NCBI GenBank assembly: GCA_965208525.1 | Contig: OZ242340.1 | Span: 806,001-870,000 of the forward strand | Source: VXYL01 sp965208525 | GTDB taxonomy: Bacteria; Pseudomonadota; Gammaproteobacteria; Pseudomonadales; Azotimanducaceae | Length of the DNA: 64,000 bases | Direction of reading: 5' to 3' | Shown: one piece after another, positions 25,983 to 34,435 of the stretch | How the letters are laid out: each line of letters opens with the position of its first letter | Position numbering within the stretch: position 1 is the stretch's first letter | Notes under the pieces: generated by a model | Told to the model about the DNA's origin: nothing | Database searches by the model: none | The model's input: the letters and a program-made list of their open reading frames with translations, nothing else | Position numbers and translations under genes: made by a program

Positions 25983-26402
25983 ATGGCCTACGACAGCAGC
26001 AACATCTTCGCCCGGATCCTGCGCGGCGAACTGCCGGCGCATGTGGTCCTCGACGAGGAGCATTGCCTCGCCTTCATGGATGTGATGCCGCAAAGCCCCG
26101 GCCACACCCTCATCATTCCACGCACGCCGGCCCAGAACGTGTTCGACCTGTCAGACGACGAACTCTCCGCCCTCATCCTCGCGACGCGCCGAGTGGCGGT
26201 GGCCGTGAAGGCGGCGTTCAGCCCCGGCGGCATCATGCTGATGCAGCTCAACGGTGCCGACGCTGGCCAGAGCGTCTTCCACATCCACTTCCACGTCGTC
26301 CCCCGTTACGACGGCGAGGGGCTGAGGTTTCACGCCCGCGACGTGGCAGACCCGGAAGTGCTTGCCGGCCACGCCGAGAGGATACGGGCGGAGCTAGGCT
26401 GA
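25983..26402 (+). CDS. HIT-family nucleotide hydrolase
   Basis: A 139-residue protein of the histidine triad family. It begins NIFARILRGELPAHVVLDEE, and the triad is FHIHFHVVPRY (His-x-His-x-His-x-x). Members hydrolyse nucleotide phosphoramidates or AMP conjugates. Start ATG 25983 (MAYDSSN). Its precise substrate cannot be told. Confidence 0.9.
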   Translation: MAYDSSNIFARILRGELPAHVVLDEEHCLAFMDVMPQSPGHTLIIPRTPAQNVFDLSDDELSALILATRRVAVAVKAAFSPGGIMLMQLNGADAGQSVFHIHFHVVPRYDGEGLRFHARDVADPEVLAGHAERIRAELG

Positions 26403-26477
26403 GGGCCACCCTTGGGCGGAGGGCATCTCGTCCTCCCTCGGGACACGCCCACACGCGCGAGAAGGGGCTACGCCGCT

Positions 26478-27401
26478 TTAGCGGAGGGCGGCGAGGTGCG
26501 TTTCCACGGAGGCGGCGAGCGCGGGCAGGTCATAGCCGCCTTCCAAGGCAGACACGACGCGGCCTTGGGCGCTTTGCTCGGCTGCGTCGACGATGAAGCG
26601 CGTCACCCAGTCGAAGTCGTCTTCGCTGAGGCGCAGGTCGCCGAGGGGGTCTGCCTCGTGGGCGTCGAAGCCGGCGGACACCAGAATCAGGTCTGGCCGG
26701 TGTGCGCGTAGGGCCGGCGTCCAGTCCCCTTCCACTGCACGCCGAAAGTCGCTGCCGGTGCTGCCGGGCCGTAGCGGCGAATGCACGAGATGCGGCCGCA
26801 GCACGTCGTGGCCGCGGCCGGGATAGTGGGGAAACTGAAAGGTTGAACAGACGAGCACCTCAGGACGGTCGCGAAAGATGTCCACGGTGCCGTTGCCGTG
26901 GTGGACATCGAAGTCGAGGATCGCGAGGCGCTTCACATCCGGGCGAGCCAGCGCCAGATCGGCGGCGATGGCGACGGTGTTGAAAAGGCAAAAGCCCATT
27001 GCCGCCGCCTCCTCCGCATGGTGCCCCGGCGGGCGAATGGCGCAGAATGCCCGGCGCCGGGCCGACTCTTCCCCTGCAAGGACCCAATCCACAGCGGCCG
27101 TAGCCGCGCCGATGCAAGCAAGCGCCGCGCCGAGCGAGCCGGAACTCATCGTGGTGTCGGGGTCCACGCGAACCAGCCCTTCGTCCGGCGAACTTGCCTC
27201 CAGCCACTGCACGAGCCGAGGGTCGTGAACCCGCGCCGCGTCGTCGAGACTTGCCGCCGCGCAAGGCACTTGGTCGAGCCCGTCCAAATGCCCGCCAGCC
27301 TTCAGTTGCGCAAGCAGGAACGCCAGCCGCTCCGGCCGCTCGGGATGCCCGGCTAGCGCGAGATGCTCAAGACACGCGGCATGCGTCACGAAGCCGACCA
27401 T
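26478..27401 (-). CDS. Histone-deacetylase-superfamily protein
   Basis: A 307-residue Zn-dependent amidohydrolase. RPPGHHAEEAAAMGFCLFN contains the HH pair, AILDFDVHHGNGT carries the metal-binding Asp and His, and SAGFDAHEADPLGDL holds another metal Asp. Bacterial members include acetoin-utilisation (AcuC-like) and polyamine amidohydrolases. The ATG at 27,401 shares its first base with the stop of the sugar-kinase gene (TGATG), so they are co-translated. A frame continuing further upstream is a shadow of that gene. Confidence 0.88.
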   Translation of the reverse strand: MVGFVTHAACLEHLALAGHPERPERLAFLLAQLKAGGHLDGLDQVPCAAASLDDAARVHDPRLVQWLEASSPDEGLVRVDPDTTMSSGSLGAALACIGAATAAVDWVLAGEESARRRAFCAIRPPGHHAEEAAAMGFCLFNTVAIAADLALARPDVKRLAILDFDVHHGNGTVDIFRDRPEVLVCSTFQFPHYPGRGHDVLRPHLVHSPLRPGSTGSDFRRAVEGDWTPALRAHRPDLILVSAGFDAHEADPLGDLRLSEDDFDWVTRFIVDAAEQSAQGRVVSALEGGYDLPALAASVETHLAALR

Positions 27402-28444
27402 CACGCGCTCCGCTCGGCTGCTGCTCGCCTTGGCGCGGCGCCGGCGATCTCTGCCAGCAGCGCCCGATAATGCTGCGGGGAAGGCAGGCGGGCGCCGAAC
27501 ACGGAGACGGTTTTGGCGGCGGCGGCGCCGGCGAAGCGGGCGGCTTCGGTTGGGGAGGCGCCGGTCGCTAGCGCGTAGAGGCAGGCGCCGGCGTACATGT
27601 CGCCGGCGCCGGTCGTGTCTACGGCCTCGGCCGGAAAGCCGGACACCTCGGCGGTCCCCTTCGGGGAGATGACGAGGCTGCCGCGGGCGCCGAGAGTGAT
27701 GTTGACGTGGGGCGCGATGTCCTTCAGTTCGCTCGTTGCGATGTCGAGGCGGTCGGTTTTGGTCCAGGTGAGGGCTTCTTCCTCGTTGCAGAAGAGCTGA
27801 TCGACGCCGTTGCCGAGCATCTCCTCGAGCCCTTCGCGATAGAAAAGCACCATGGCGGGGTCGGAAATCACGAGACTTGCGCGGACGTCTTCGGCGCTGG
27901 CGGCTTCGCGCGCTTCGGCCACCGCAGCGCGGGCGGTGGGTGAGGAGCAGAGGTAACCCTCGATGTGGAGATACCGCGAGCGGGCGAGCGCTTGATGATC
28001 CAAGTCCTCCGGGCAAAGCTCTTCGGAAATGCCGAGGAACGTGAACATTGAGCGTTCCGCGTCAGGCGTCACCATCGACACGCAGCGGCCGGTGACTCCT
28101 TCGGGTCGCTCGCCCTGCTTGGAGCCGACGCCGGCATCGCCGAGTTCGCGCAGAAAGAAGCCGCCGTCTTCGTCCGAGGCGACGCGGCAGGCATAGAAGG
28201 CGCGGCCCCCGAAGGCGGCGACGGCATAGGCGGTGTTGGCCGCCGAGCCTCCCGAGGTGCGACGGGTGTCGCGGCCGTCAAGGCGCTCGCGGATGTCCGC
28301 CATCTGTTCCGCGTCCACGAGCGTCGTGTGGCCGCGGGCGATGTCGTTGTCGCTCAGAAATCCTTCGGTGACTCGGTATTCGAAGTCCACCAAGGCGTTG
28401 CCGATGCCGTAAACGTCAAAGGCACGGTTTTCGTTCGTGCTCAT
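27401..28444 (-). CDS. PfkB-family sugar or adenosine kinase
   Basis: A 347-residue kinase. The N-terminal GIGNALVDFEYRV is typical of adenosine-kinase-like members, followed by TSGGSAANTAYAVAAFGG. The C-terminal catalytic motif is DTTGAGDMYAGACLY, with the catalytic base Asp. The substrate is probably a nucleoside or sugar and cannot be decided further. It overlaps the deacetylase-like gene and is on the strand of hemL. Confidence 0.88.
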   Translation of the reverse strand: MSTNENRAFDVYGIGNALVDFEYRVTEGFLSDNDIARGHTTLVDAEQMADIRERLDGRDTRRTSGGSAANTAYAVAAFGGRAFYACRVASDEDGGFFLRELGDAGVGSKQGERPEGVTGRCVSMVTPDAERSMFTFLGISEELCPEDLDHQALARSRYLHIEGYLCSSPTARAAVAEAREAASAEDVRASLVISDPAMVLFYREGLEEMLGNGVDQLFCNEEEALTWTKTDRLDIATSELKDIAPHVNITLGARGSLVISPKGTAEVSGFPAEAVDTTGAGDMYAGACLYALATGASPTEAARFAGAAAAKTVSVFGARLPSPQHYRALLAEIAGAAPRRAAAERSA

Positions 28445-28474
28445 CCCCTTCCCCCGGACCCCAGCGTGATGGAT

Positions 28475-29758
28475 TCAGACGTGTGCCAACGCCACATCCA
28501 CCGCCTCCAGCGTGGCGTCGATCACGGCGTCGTCGTGCGCTCCGGAGACGAACGCCACCTCGAAGGCACTTGGTGCCCAATAGATGCCGGCGTCGAGCAG
28601 GGCATGGAATAGGCGGGCGTAGCGCTCGGTGTCGCAGGCGGCGACATCGGAATAGCTGCGAACCGTTTCCGCCTCGGTAAAGAAAAGGCTGAACATGCCG
28701 CAGACACCGTTCACCATCACGGGGATGCCTCGCCGCGCCGCCGATTCGCGCACTCCCTCTACAAGACGTTTCGTGGCCTTGCCGAGTCGGAGGTGGAACC
28801 CTTCGTGCAACGACCGCAGCATCGCAAGCCCGGCGGCCATGGCCAGCGGATTGCCCGACAGCGTGCCGGCTTGGTACACGTCGCCCTCCGGCGCGATGTG
28901 CGCCATCACATCCGCCCTTCCGCCGAAAGCACCGACCGGCAGGCCGCCGCCGATGACCTTGCCGAGGGTAGTGAGGTCGGGCGTGATGCCGTAGAGCTCC
29001 TGCGCGCCGCCAGGGGCCACGCGAAAGCCGGTCATCACCTCGTCGAAGATCAGCAAGGCGCCGTGTTGCTCGGTGATGGAAGCGAGGCCCCCGAGGAATC
29101 CGTCGTCGGGCGGGATGCATCCCATGTTGCCGGCAATGGGTTCGAGAATGACGGCGGCGATGTCTTCCCCGTGGCGCTCGAAGGCCGCGCCCACCGCATC
29201 GAGATCGTTGAAGGGCGCGGTGAGCGTGTTGTGGGCGGTGCCGGCCGGGACGCCGGGCGAATTCGGCAGGCCGAACGTGAGAACGCCGGAGCCAGCCTTT
29301 GCCAGCAGTGAGTCGGCGTGGCCGTGGTAGCAGCCGTCGAACTTGAGGATCAGGTCCCGCCCGGTGAACCCCCGCGCCAGTCGGATGGCGGACATGGTGG
29401 CCTCGGTACCGGAGTTGACCATCCGCACCTGCTCGATGCCCGGCACGCGCTGCACCACAGTCTCGGCCATCTCCACCTCTATCTCGGTGGGCGTGCCGAA
29501 GCCGAGCCCAGCTTCCGCTTGGGCGCGCACGGCGGCCACGACCGGCGCGAAGGCGTGGCCCTGCAGCATGGGCCCCCAGGACGCCACATAGTCGATGTAG
29601 CGGTTGCCGTCCACGTCGAAGATGTGCGCGCCGTCGCCCTTGGCGATGAACACCGGGTCGCCGCCGACGCCGCGAAATGCCCGAACGGGCGAATTGACAC
29701 CGCCGGGGGTGCAGCCGCGGGCGCGTTGAAACAGGGCAGCGGAGGTTGTGCGAGGCAT
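28475..29758 (-). CDS. hemL: Glutamate-1-semialdehyde 2,1-aminomutase
   Basis: A 427-residue PLP enzyme that converts glutamate-1-semialdehyde to 5-aminolevulinate for tetrapyrrole synthesis. The N terminus RGCTPGGVNSPVRAFRGVGG is diagnostic. The PLP site includes IFDEVMTGFRVAPGGAQ and the Schiff-base Lys in TTLGKVIGGGLPVGAFGG. Length is the family norm. It lies 30 bases upstream of the PfkB gene, so they may be co-transcribed. Confidence 0.95.
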   Translation of the reverse strand: MPRTTSAALFQRARGCTPGGVNSPVRAFRGVGGDPVFIAKGDGAHIFDVDGNRYIDYVASWGPMLQGHAFAPVVAAVRAQAEAGLGFGTPTEIEVEMAETVVQRVPGIEQVRMVNSGTEATMSAIRLARGFTGRDLILKFDGCYHGHADSLLAKAGSGVLTFGLPNSPGVPAGTAHNTLTAPFNDLDAVGAAFERHGEDIAAVILEPIAGNMGCIPPDDGFLGGLASITEQHGALLIFDEVMTGFRVAPGGAQELYGITPDLTTLGKVIGGGLPVGAFGGRADVMAHIAPEGDVYQAGTLSGNPLAMAAGLAMLRSLHEGFHLRLGKATKRLVEGVRESAARRGIPVMVNGVCGMFSLFFTEAETVRSYSDVAACDTERYARLFHALLDAGIYWAPSAFEVAFVSGAHDDAVIDATLEAVDVALAHV

Positions 29759-29795
29759 GGGGCTTTAGGCGTCCTTGTTGAGGCGAGTCGGCAGG

Positions 29796-29854
29796 CTAGG
29801 AGCTTGCGCCGTAGAAGTGGCGCGACAGCGTCATTCTACGGCGCAAGCTCCTAG
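29796..29854. repeat. 21-bp palindromic REP-like element
   Basis: CTAGGAGCTTGCGCCGTAGAA (two arms of 10 and 11: CTAGGAGCTT, GCGCCGTAGAA) is repeated as an exact inverted copy at 29,834-29,854 around a 17-base core. Degenerate copies occur at 39,743-39,775 and 59,329-59,350. A neighbouring 48-base string (29,857-29,905, with GAGCGTAGCGAGGGG) recurs at 39,790-39,838. Confidence 0.7.
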
Positions 29855-29906
29855 GTTAGGTGGGGGCTGGGGCCAGGCGCCGAGCGTAGCGAGGGGTTTG
29901 GCGGCG

Positions 29907-32297
29907 CTAATCCACCGCGCCCTTGCCCGTGACGCCCATCGCGCAAAGTTCCTCGTAGCGAGGTCGGCTCATGCCCAGGAGGTCGCGGAAGACCTCCCAC
30001 GAGTGTTGGCCTTGCAGCGGTGCATGACGCGTGACGCCGCCGGGGGCTTGGGTCAGTTTCACGGGCAGGCCGGACTGCCATGCAGTTCCGGCTTCGGGGT
30101 GTTGCACGGGGACCATGTGGCCCCGCTCCTTCAGCACTTCGTCGCGGACGATCTCGGCGGGGTCCAGCACCGCCGCAGCCGGAACGCCTCGGTGCACCAA
30201 GGCCGCTTCGAGTTCTTGCTTGTCACGCAGCGCCGTTAGAGACGCGATTCGTTGGTCGAGTTCATCCTCGCGTGCCTTGCGGGCCTGGGCCGTGGCCCAT
30301 TCACCCGCCTCGCCCATGTCGAGAACATCCGCTAGCGCGGTGAATTCGGCATCGCTTTCCGTCGCGATTGCGATCCATTGCTCGGCGCCATCGGCTGCCC
30401 GCCGTGTCGGATACACAGCGTGCGGGGCGTGCTGCGGATGGCGGTTGCCGAGTGGCCCGCGCACCTTGCCGGTGAGTTCGTATTCGAGCCAGGCATCGCC
30501 GATGAAGGTGAAGTTCGCCTCCTGCATCGAGAGGTCGATGTACTGCCCTTCGCCCGTGCGCTGGCGATGCAAGAGCGCGAGAGCGATCGCCGCGAAGCCG
30601 CAGATGCCGGCCACGGGGTCCGGGTACATCTGCCCCGAATTGAGCGGCGCCTCGCCCGGATAGCCGAGTAGGGCCGACATGCCCGAAGACGGCTCGATGG
30701 TGCCGCCGATGCCCGGCACTCCCGCCCACGGCCCGGTGGCACCATAGGCAGAGAGGCTTGCCATCACGACATCCGGCTTGATGCGACAGAGCGCCTCGTA
30801 GTCGAGCCCGAAGTTGCCCATGACGCGGGGCGAGAAGTTCTCCGCCACGAAGTCCATCTGCGGCAGCAAGCTGCGGAAGATCTCGATGCCCTCGTCGCGG
30901 GTCAGGTCCACCGTGATGCAGCGCTTGTTCAGGTTCACGGAGTTGTAGAGGGGATTGCAGTTCCAGGCGTGCTTGGCTTCGGCGCGCTCCTGCAATGCGC
31001 GAGGAATCGGATTGCGGTAGGTGCCGCGCCAACTGTCGAGACGGCTGCGGGTTTCGAGCTGAATCACGTCCGCGCCGAGCAAGGCGAGCATCTGAGTGGC
31101 GTAGGTTCCTGCCCACGCTTGGGTGAGCACGAGGCCGCGATAGCCCGAGAGCGGACCGCGCCGGCTGTCGTCGCCCGGTGGTCCGGGCCGTGTCCCGGCA
31201 GCGAAGCCCTCGCCACGTTCGGTGAAGCCACCCGAATCCCCGCCGATCGCGGGTGCCTCCCGCTTGAGCGCCCAATCCGTCGCCGACATGCGCGCGAACG
31301 GGCCTGGGTAGCGGGGGCTTGCCTGGGCTTCCGCGTCCTCGCCGGCCCGCGCTTTGACCCGGCGGAAGAACCGCCGCGCCAAGAACTGCGGGTTCTCCGC
31401 CAGTTCGTCCATCCGCAGCACCGGTCCCGCGATCACGCGCAGGCGCCCAAGGGCATCGAACAGGTCCACTCGATTCCACTTCGCCATCGCCTCCTGCACC
31501 CGGCTTGCGAAGCGATCCGCGAACTTCACCCGAATGCCGGGTTCGCGCAATTCCGGATCCACGGCAAGGTCCGGCAACCCGAGGAGGTTCATCGCCTTTT
31601 CCCAGAACGCCGGTCGCGACAGCGGCAAGGCGAAATGGCCGTCGCGCACCGGCACGGGGCCGTCGTTCATGGTGACGGTCTTGCGCCGCTCCCACACGGT
31701 GCCCGAGTACTGATAGCGCAGCGGTGCAGGTGCCGAGGTGGAGACGAGCACCTCGCGCTCGGAAATGTCGATCAACTCACCGCCGCCCCTCGCTTCTGGC
31801 GCCAGGAGGGCACACACAACGCTGCCAAAGCCGAGTGCGCCGGCTTGATACGACGCCTGATAACCGCTGCCCTTCAGCGGCGGCCGCCCGGCGATGCCAT
31901 TGACATGCGCCCAGCTCGACCCCGCGTAAGCCGTCAAGTCGTTGCCGGCCCGCTGCCGAAACTCGCCTGTCAAGCCATGCGGCGTGATGGCGCAGACGAT
32001 GGCACCGGGGAACCGTTGGTACAGCTCGGCAGCGTCGAGCTCGTCGGTGACGATCACGTCCGCTTCCGAGAGCAGCTTTTCACGCTCGGCCGGCAACGCC
32101 GAGCCCTTGTTCGCGAGGAAGTAACGCGCCGCCACGCTGTCGCCATCGGCGGCGAACGGTGGATGCTGGCGCAGCGGGTGTCCTGCCGGCGGCTCCACCC
32201 CAAGCACCTCGGCGCCGTAGTCTGCCAGCAGGCGCGAACACCACGCGGTGGAAGGCCGATTGCCCACATCGAGCACTCGAAGCCCGGCGAGCGTCAT
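29907..32297 (-). CDS. Fused double-domain CaiB/BaiF CoA-transferase
   Basis: A 796-residue protein with two CaiB-type domains in tandem. The first starts with MTLAGLRVLDVGNRPSTAW and has LLADYGAEVLGVEPP. The second starts near residue 375 with GYRGLVLTQAWAGTYATQML and continues with LKGADVIQLE-like text and NLNKRCITVDL, then MSLSAYGATGPWAG-like text. CaiB enzymes move CoA between carboxylates (class III). The usual catalytic Asp is probably present only in one domain, which I could not settle by eye. Substrate unknown. The hydrolase gene lies upstream on the same strand. Confidence 0.82.
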   Translation of the reverse strand: MTLAGLRVLDVGNRPSTAWCSRLLADYGAEVLGVEPPAGHPLRQHPPFAADGDSVAARYFLANKGSALPAEREKLLSEADVIVTDELDAAELYQRFPGAIVCAITPHGLTGEFRQRAGNDLTAYAGSSWAHVNGIAGRPPLKGSGYQASYQAGALGFGSVVCALLAPEARGGGELIDISEREVLVSTSAPAPLRYQYSGTVWERRKTVTMNDGPVPVRDGHFALPLSRPAFWEKAMNLLGLPDLAVDPELREPGIRVKFADRFASRVQEAMAKWNRVDLFDALGRLRVIAGPVLRMDELAENPQFLARRFFRRVKARAGEDAEAQASPRYPGPFARMSATDWALKREAPAIGGDSGGFTERGEGFAAGTRPGPPGDDSRRGPLSGYRGLVLTQAWAGTYATQMLALLGADVIQLETRSRLDSWRGTYRNPIPRALQERAEAKHAWNCNPLYNSVNLNKRCITVDLTRDEGIEIFRSLLPQMDFVAENFSPRVMGNFGLDYEALCRIKPDVVMASLSAYGATGPWAGVPGIGGTIEPSSGMSALLGYPGEAPLNSGQMYPDPVAGICGFAAIALALLHRQRTGEGQYIDLSMQEANFTFIGDAWLEYELTGKVRGPLGNRHPQHAPHAVYPTRRAADGAEQWIAIATESDAEFTALADVLDMGEAGEWATAQARKAREDELDQRIASLTALRDKQELEAALVHRGVPAAAVLDPAEIVRDEVLKERGHMVPVQHPEAGTAWQSGLPVKLTQAPGGVTRHAPLQGQHSWEVFRDLLGMSRPRYEELCAMGVTGKGAVD

Positions 32298-32338
32298 CGA
32301 CTTTTCCTGTGTGCCTGTCACGGGCCGTTTACCCAGCT

Positions 32339-33223
32339 TCAGACTTCGGTTGCGAGCGGCACGTCGAGGAAGCCGGCGACCACCTCGATGCAGCGGGCGA
32401 GTTGGTCGTGGTGGGTCCAATGCCCGGCGTCGTCCACCTCCACGAGCTCCACGTTGCGGAAATGCCGGACGGTTCCGTTCTGGCCGATGCGGTGCGGATA
32501 GCCCTCGCGGGAGTTGACGATCAGAACCGGGCACTCGATGCGCTCCCACAGCGCGGCGATATCCTCGTTGGGGATGTCGTAGGGGCTGCGCGTGTGGGTG
32601 TAGTTGTCGAATTTCCAGGTGTAGGTGCCGTCCTCGTTCTGGCTGCTGCCGTGGATGGTGAGGTGGCTCGCCTGATCGGGGCTGAGGTGCGGATTCATCT
32701 CCTGCATTCGCTGGTAGGCGTCTTCGAGCCGTCCATAGCGCCTTGGCACACGACCGGCAAGCGCGTGGTTGGAACGAATCCACTGCGCGAGGCGAGCCGC
32801 TGGGTCGCTGCCGAACCGGCTCGGATAGAGGCCAACGCCCTCGATGATGACGAGCTTGTCCACGGCATCGGGGAAGGTGCCGGCGTAGAGCGCCCCGATG
32901 CTGCCCCCCATCGAATGGGAAACCACCGTCAACGGCGCGAGCTTCTGCTGCCGTACGAGCTGGGCAATGTCCTGCACGTACTCGAGCCAGGAGTACGAAC
33001 TACCTCGGCTCCACTCGGAATCGCCGTGGCCGCGCAGGTCCGGCGCCACGACGTGGTAGCGCTCCCGCAGCGCCTGCGCCATCCAGTCCCAAGTGTGGCA
33101 ATGGTCGTGGATGCCGTGGATGAGCAGCATGTGCGGCGCCTCGTCGTTCCCCCAATCGAGGTAGTGCAGGCGCAAGCGCTGTGAAAAGTAGCTGTGCGAG
33201 GTGGGGTTGTCGGCTTCGTCCAT
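32339..33223 (-). CDS. Alpha/beta hydrolase
   Basis: A 294-residue hydrolase. The oxyanion HG motif is in LLIHGIHDHCHTW, the nucleophile elbow in VVSHSMGGSIGA, and the catalytic His in VDDAGHWTHHD near the C terminus, with an acidic residue in between. ATG 33223 (MDEADNPTS) is used. ATG 33250 would add nine residues. The adjacent CoA-transferase suggests a shared catabolic pathway (inference). Confidence 0.85.
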   Translation of the reverse strand: MDEADNPTSHSYFSQRLRLHYLDWGNDEAPHMLLIHGIHDHCHTWDWMAQALRERYHVVAPDLRGHGDSEWSRGSSYSWLEYVQDIAQLVRQQKLAPLTVVSHSMGGSIGALYAGTFPDAVDKLVIIEGVGLYPSRFGSDPAARLAQWIRSNHALAGRVPRRYGRLEDAYQRMQEMNPHLSPDQASHLTIHGSSQNEDGTYTWKFDNYTHTRSPYDIPNEDIAALWERIECPVLIVNSREGYPHRIGQNGTVRHFRNVELVEVDDAGHWTHHDQLARCIEVVAGFLDVPLATEV

Positions 33224-33349
33224 GGTCCGGCTTGGCTCAACTTGCCGCACGGGCGGCGTAATGCGCGAGATTGTACGGAATGCAACCCCACGCGTCGTGA
33301 GTTGACGCGCACCGGATGTGCAACGACGCCTCGCGGCTACAATCGGCGC

Positions 33350-33544
33350 ATGTCGGAAGTCATCTCACTCGCCAAGCGCCGTCGCCAGAGCCGCCGCGAC
33401 GCCGCGGCCGGCAAAACGCTGTGCCGAATCGGCCGCCACAAGTGGGAAATCGACCAATCCGCTCCCTTCACGGTGCACAAGGGCCGCCTCGTCACCATCT
33501 TCATCTGCTCCCGCTGCGGCGCCAAGAAGACGGAACTCTCCTGA
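33350..33544 (+). CDS. Small conserved Cys-containing protein
   Basis: A 64-residue basic protein with a Cys and Trp near the middle (LCRIGRHKWEID) and a C-terminal CSRCGAKK, suggesting a Zn ribbon. Similar small proteins accompany many proteobacterial genomes but I cannot name this one. ATG 33350 (MSEVISLAK) lacks a strong ribosome binding site. Confidence 0.55.
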   Translation: MSEVISLAKRRRQSRRDAAAGKTLCRIGRHKWEIDQSAPFTVHKGRLVTIFICSRCGAKKTELS

Positions 33545-33584
33545 CATAGGCGAGCCCTTTATTGGGCGAGGGGGACTGGCGGCA

Positions 33585-33665
33585 GCTAGCCCCCCCTCCG
33601 AGAAAATGCGAGGACGCTTTTCTCTCGACTCCCCCGCGAGGGGGGGAGTGACGGACGGATTTCCG
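33585..33665. repeat. Intergenic repeat, GAGTCGAGAAAAGCG family, copy 1
   Basis: CGCTTTTCTCTCGACTCCCCCGCGAGGGGGGAG (two hairpin arms of C and G runs) recurs at about 43,705-43,770 in the other orientation. It lies before msrA. Confidence 0.5.
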
Positions 33666-33704
33666 CGAGCGGCGCCGCTCGGGAGGTTGAGCGGAGAGGG
33701 TGCT

Positions 33705-34364
33705 TTACGCCACCACCAACTCCGCCAAGGGGGCGATGTCGCACGCGACGCCGGTGCCGTCCATGCCGCAGTAGCCGTGCGGAACCTTGGCGAGATACTG
33801 CTGGTGGTAGTGCTCGGCGTAGTAGAACTTCGGCGCGTCCTGGATTTCCGTGGTGATTTCGCCGTAGCCGGCCCGCTCAAGCGCAGCCTGATAGGCCGTG
33901 CGCGAAGCGAGGGCGAGGGCCCGCTGCTTCTCGCCGTAGGTGTAGATGCCGGAGCGGTACTGCGTGCCGAGGTCGTTGCCCTGTCGCATCCCTTGGGTCG
34001 GGTCGTGCCCTTCCCAGAACACCTTCAGCAGTTCCTCATACCGAACCACCTCGGGGTCGAACACGGCCAAGACAACCTCGTTGTGGCCGGTGAGGCCGGA
34101 ACAAACCTCTTCGTAGGCCGGGTTCGGCGTCGAGCCAGCGGCATAGCCTACCGCCGTCGTGATGACTCCGGGCGTCTGCCAGAACTTGCGTTCCGGGCCC
34201 CAAAAGCAGCCCATGCCGACAAGAATGGTCTCGCTGCCCTCCGGAAACGGCGGCTTCATGCCCGCGCCGTTGACGAAATGCATCGGCGGCACCGGCATCT
34301 CCATGCTGCGTCCCGGCAGCGCCTCTCCGGCACCTGGCAGCCTTAGCTTGTGCATCAATCCCAT
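33705..34364 (-). CDS. msrA: Peptide methionine sulfoxide reductase A
   Basis: A 219-residue enzyme that repairs oxidised methionine. The catalytic Cys is in VGMGCFWGPERKFWQ. It continues with VGYAAGSTPNPAYEEVCSGLTGH and YRSGIYTYGEKQRALA, and ends with KVPHGYCGMDGTGVAC, which provides recycling Cys residues. Start ATG 34364. The first 40 residues (MGLMHKLRLP...) form the extension found in E. coli-type MsrA. Confidence 0.93.
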   Translation of the reverse strand: MGLMHKLRLPGAGEALPGRSMEMPVPPMHFVNGAGMKPPFPEGSETILVGMGCFWGPERKFWQTPGVITTAVGYAAGSTPNPAYEEVCSGLTGHNEVVLAVFDPEVVRYEELLKVFWEGHDPTQGMRQGNDLGTQYRSGIYTYGEKQRALALASRTAYQAALERAGYGEITTEIQDAPKFYYAEHYHQQYLAKVPHGYCGMDGTGVACDIAPLAELVVA

Positions 34365-34435
34365 CGCTCGATCACCCTCGAAAGATGTTCGGCTGCAGAG
34401 CATACCCGACAGCGACGGCCCAGGTCAGGCGCCGC

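Noticed and set aside
27404..28016. N-terminal extension of the deacetylase-like protein
   Set aside because: The extra 205 codons are Arg/Pro-rich and lie fully inside the PfkB gene. ATG 27401 gives a normal family length.
30969..32501. Long open frame on the plus strand opposite the CoA-transferase
   Set aside because: It mirrors the codon pattern of the minus-strand gene, is rich in Arg/His/Gln, and lacks any domain.
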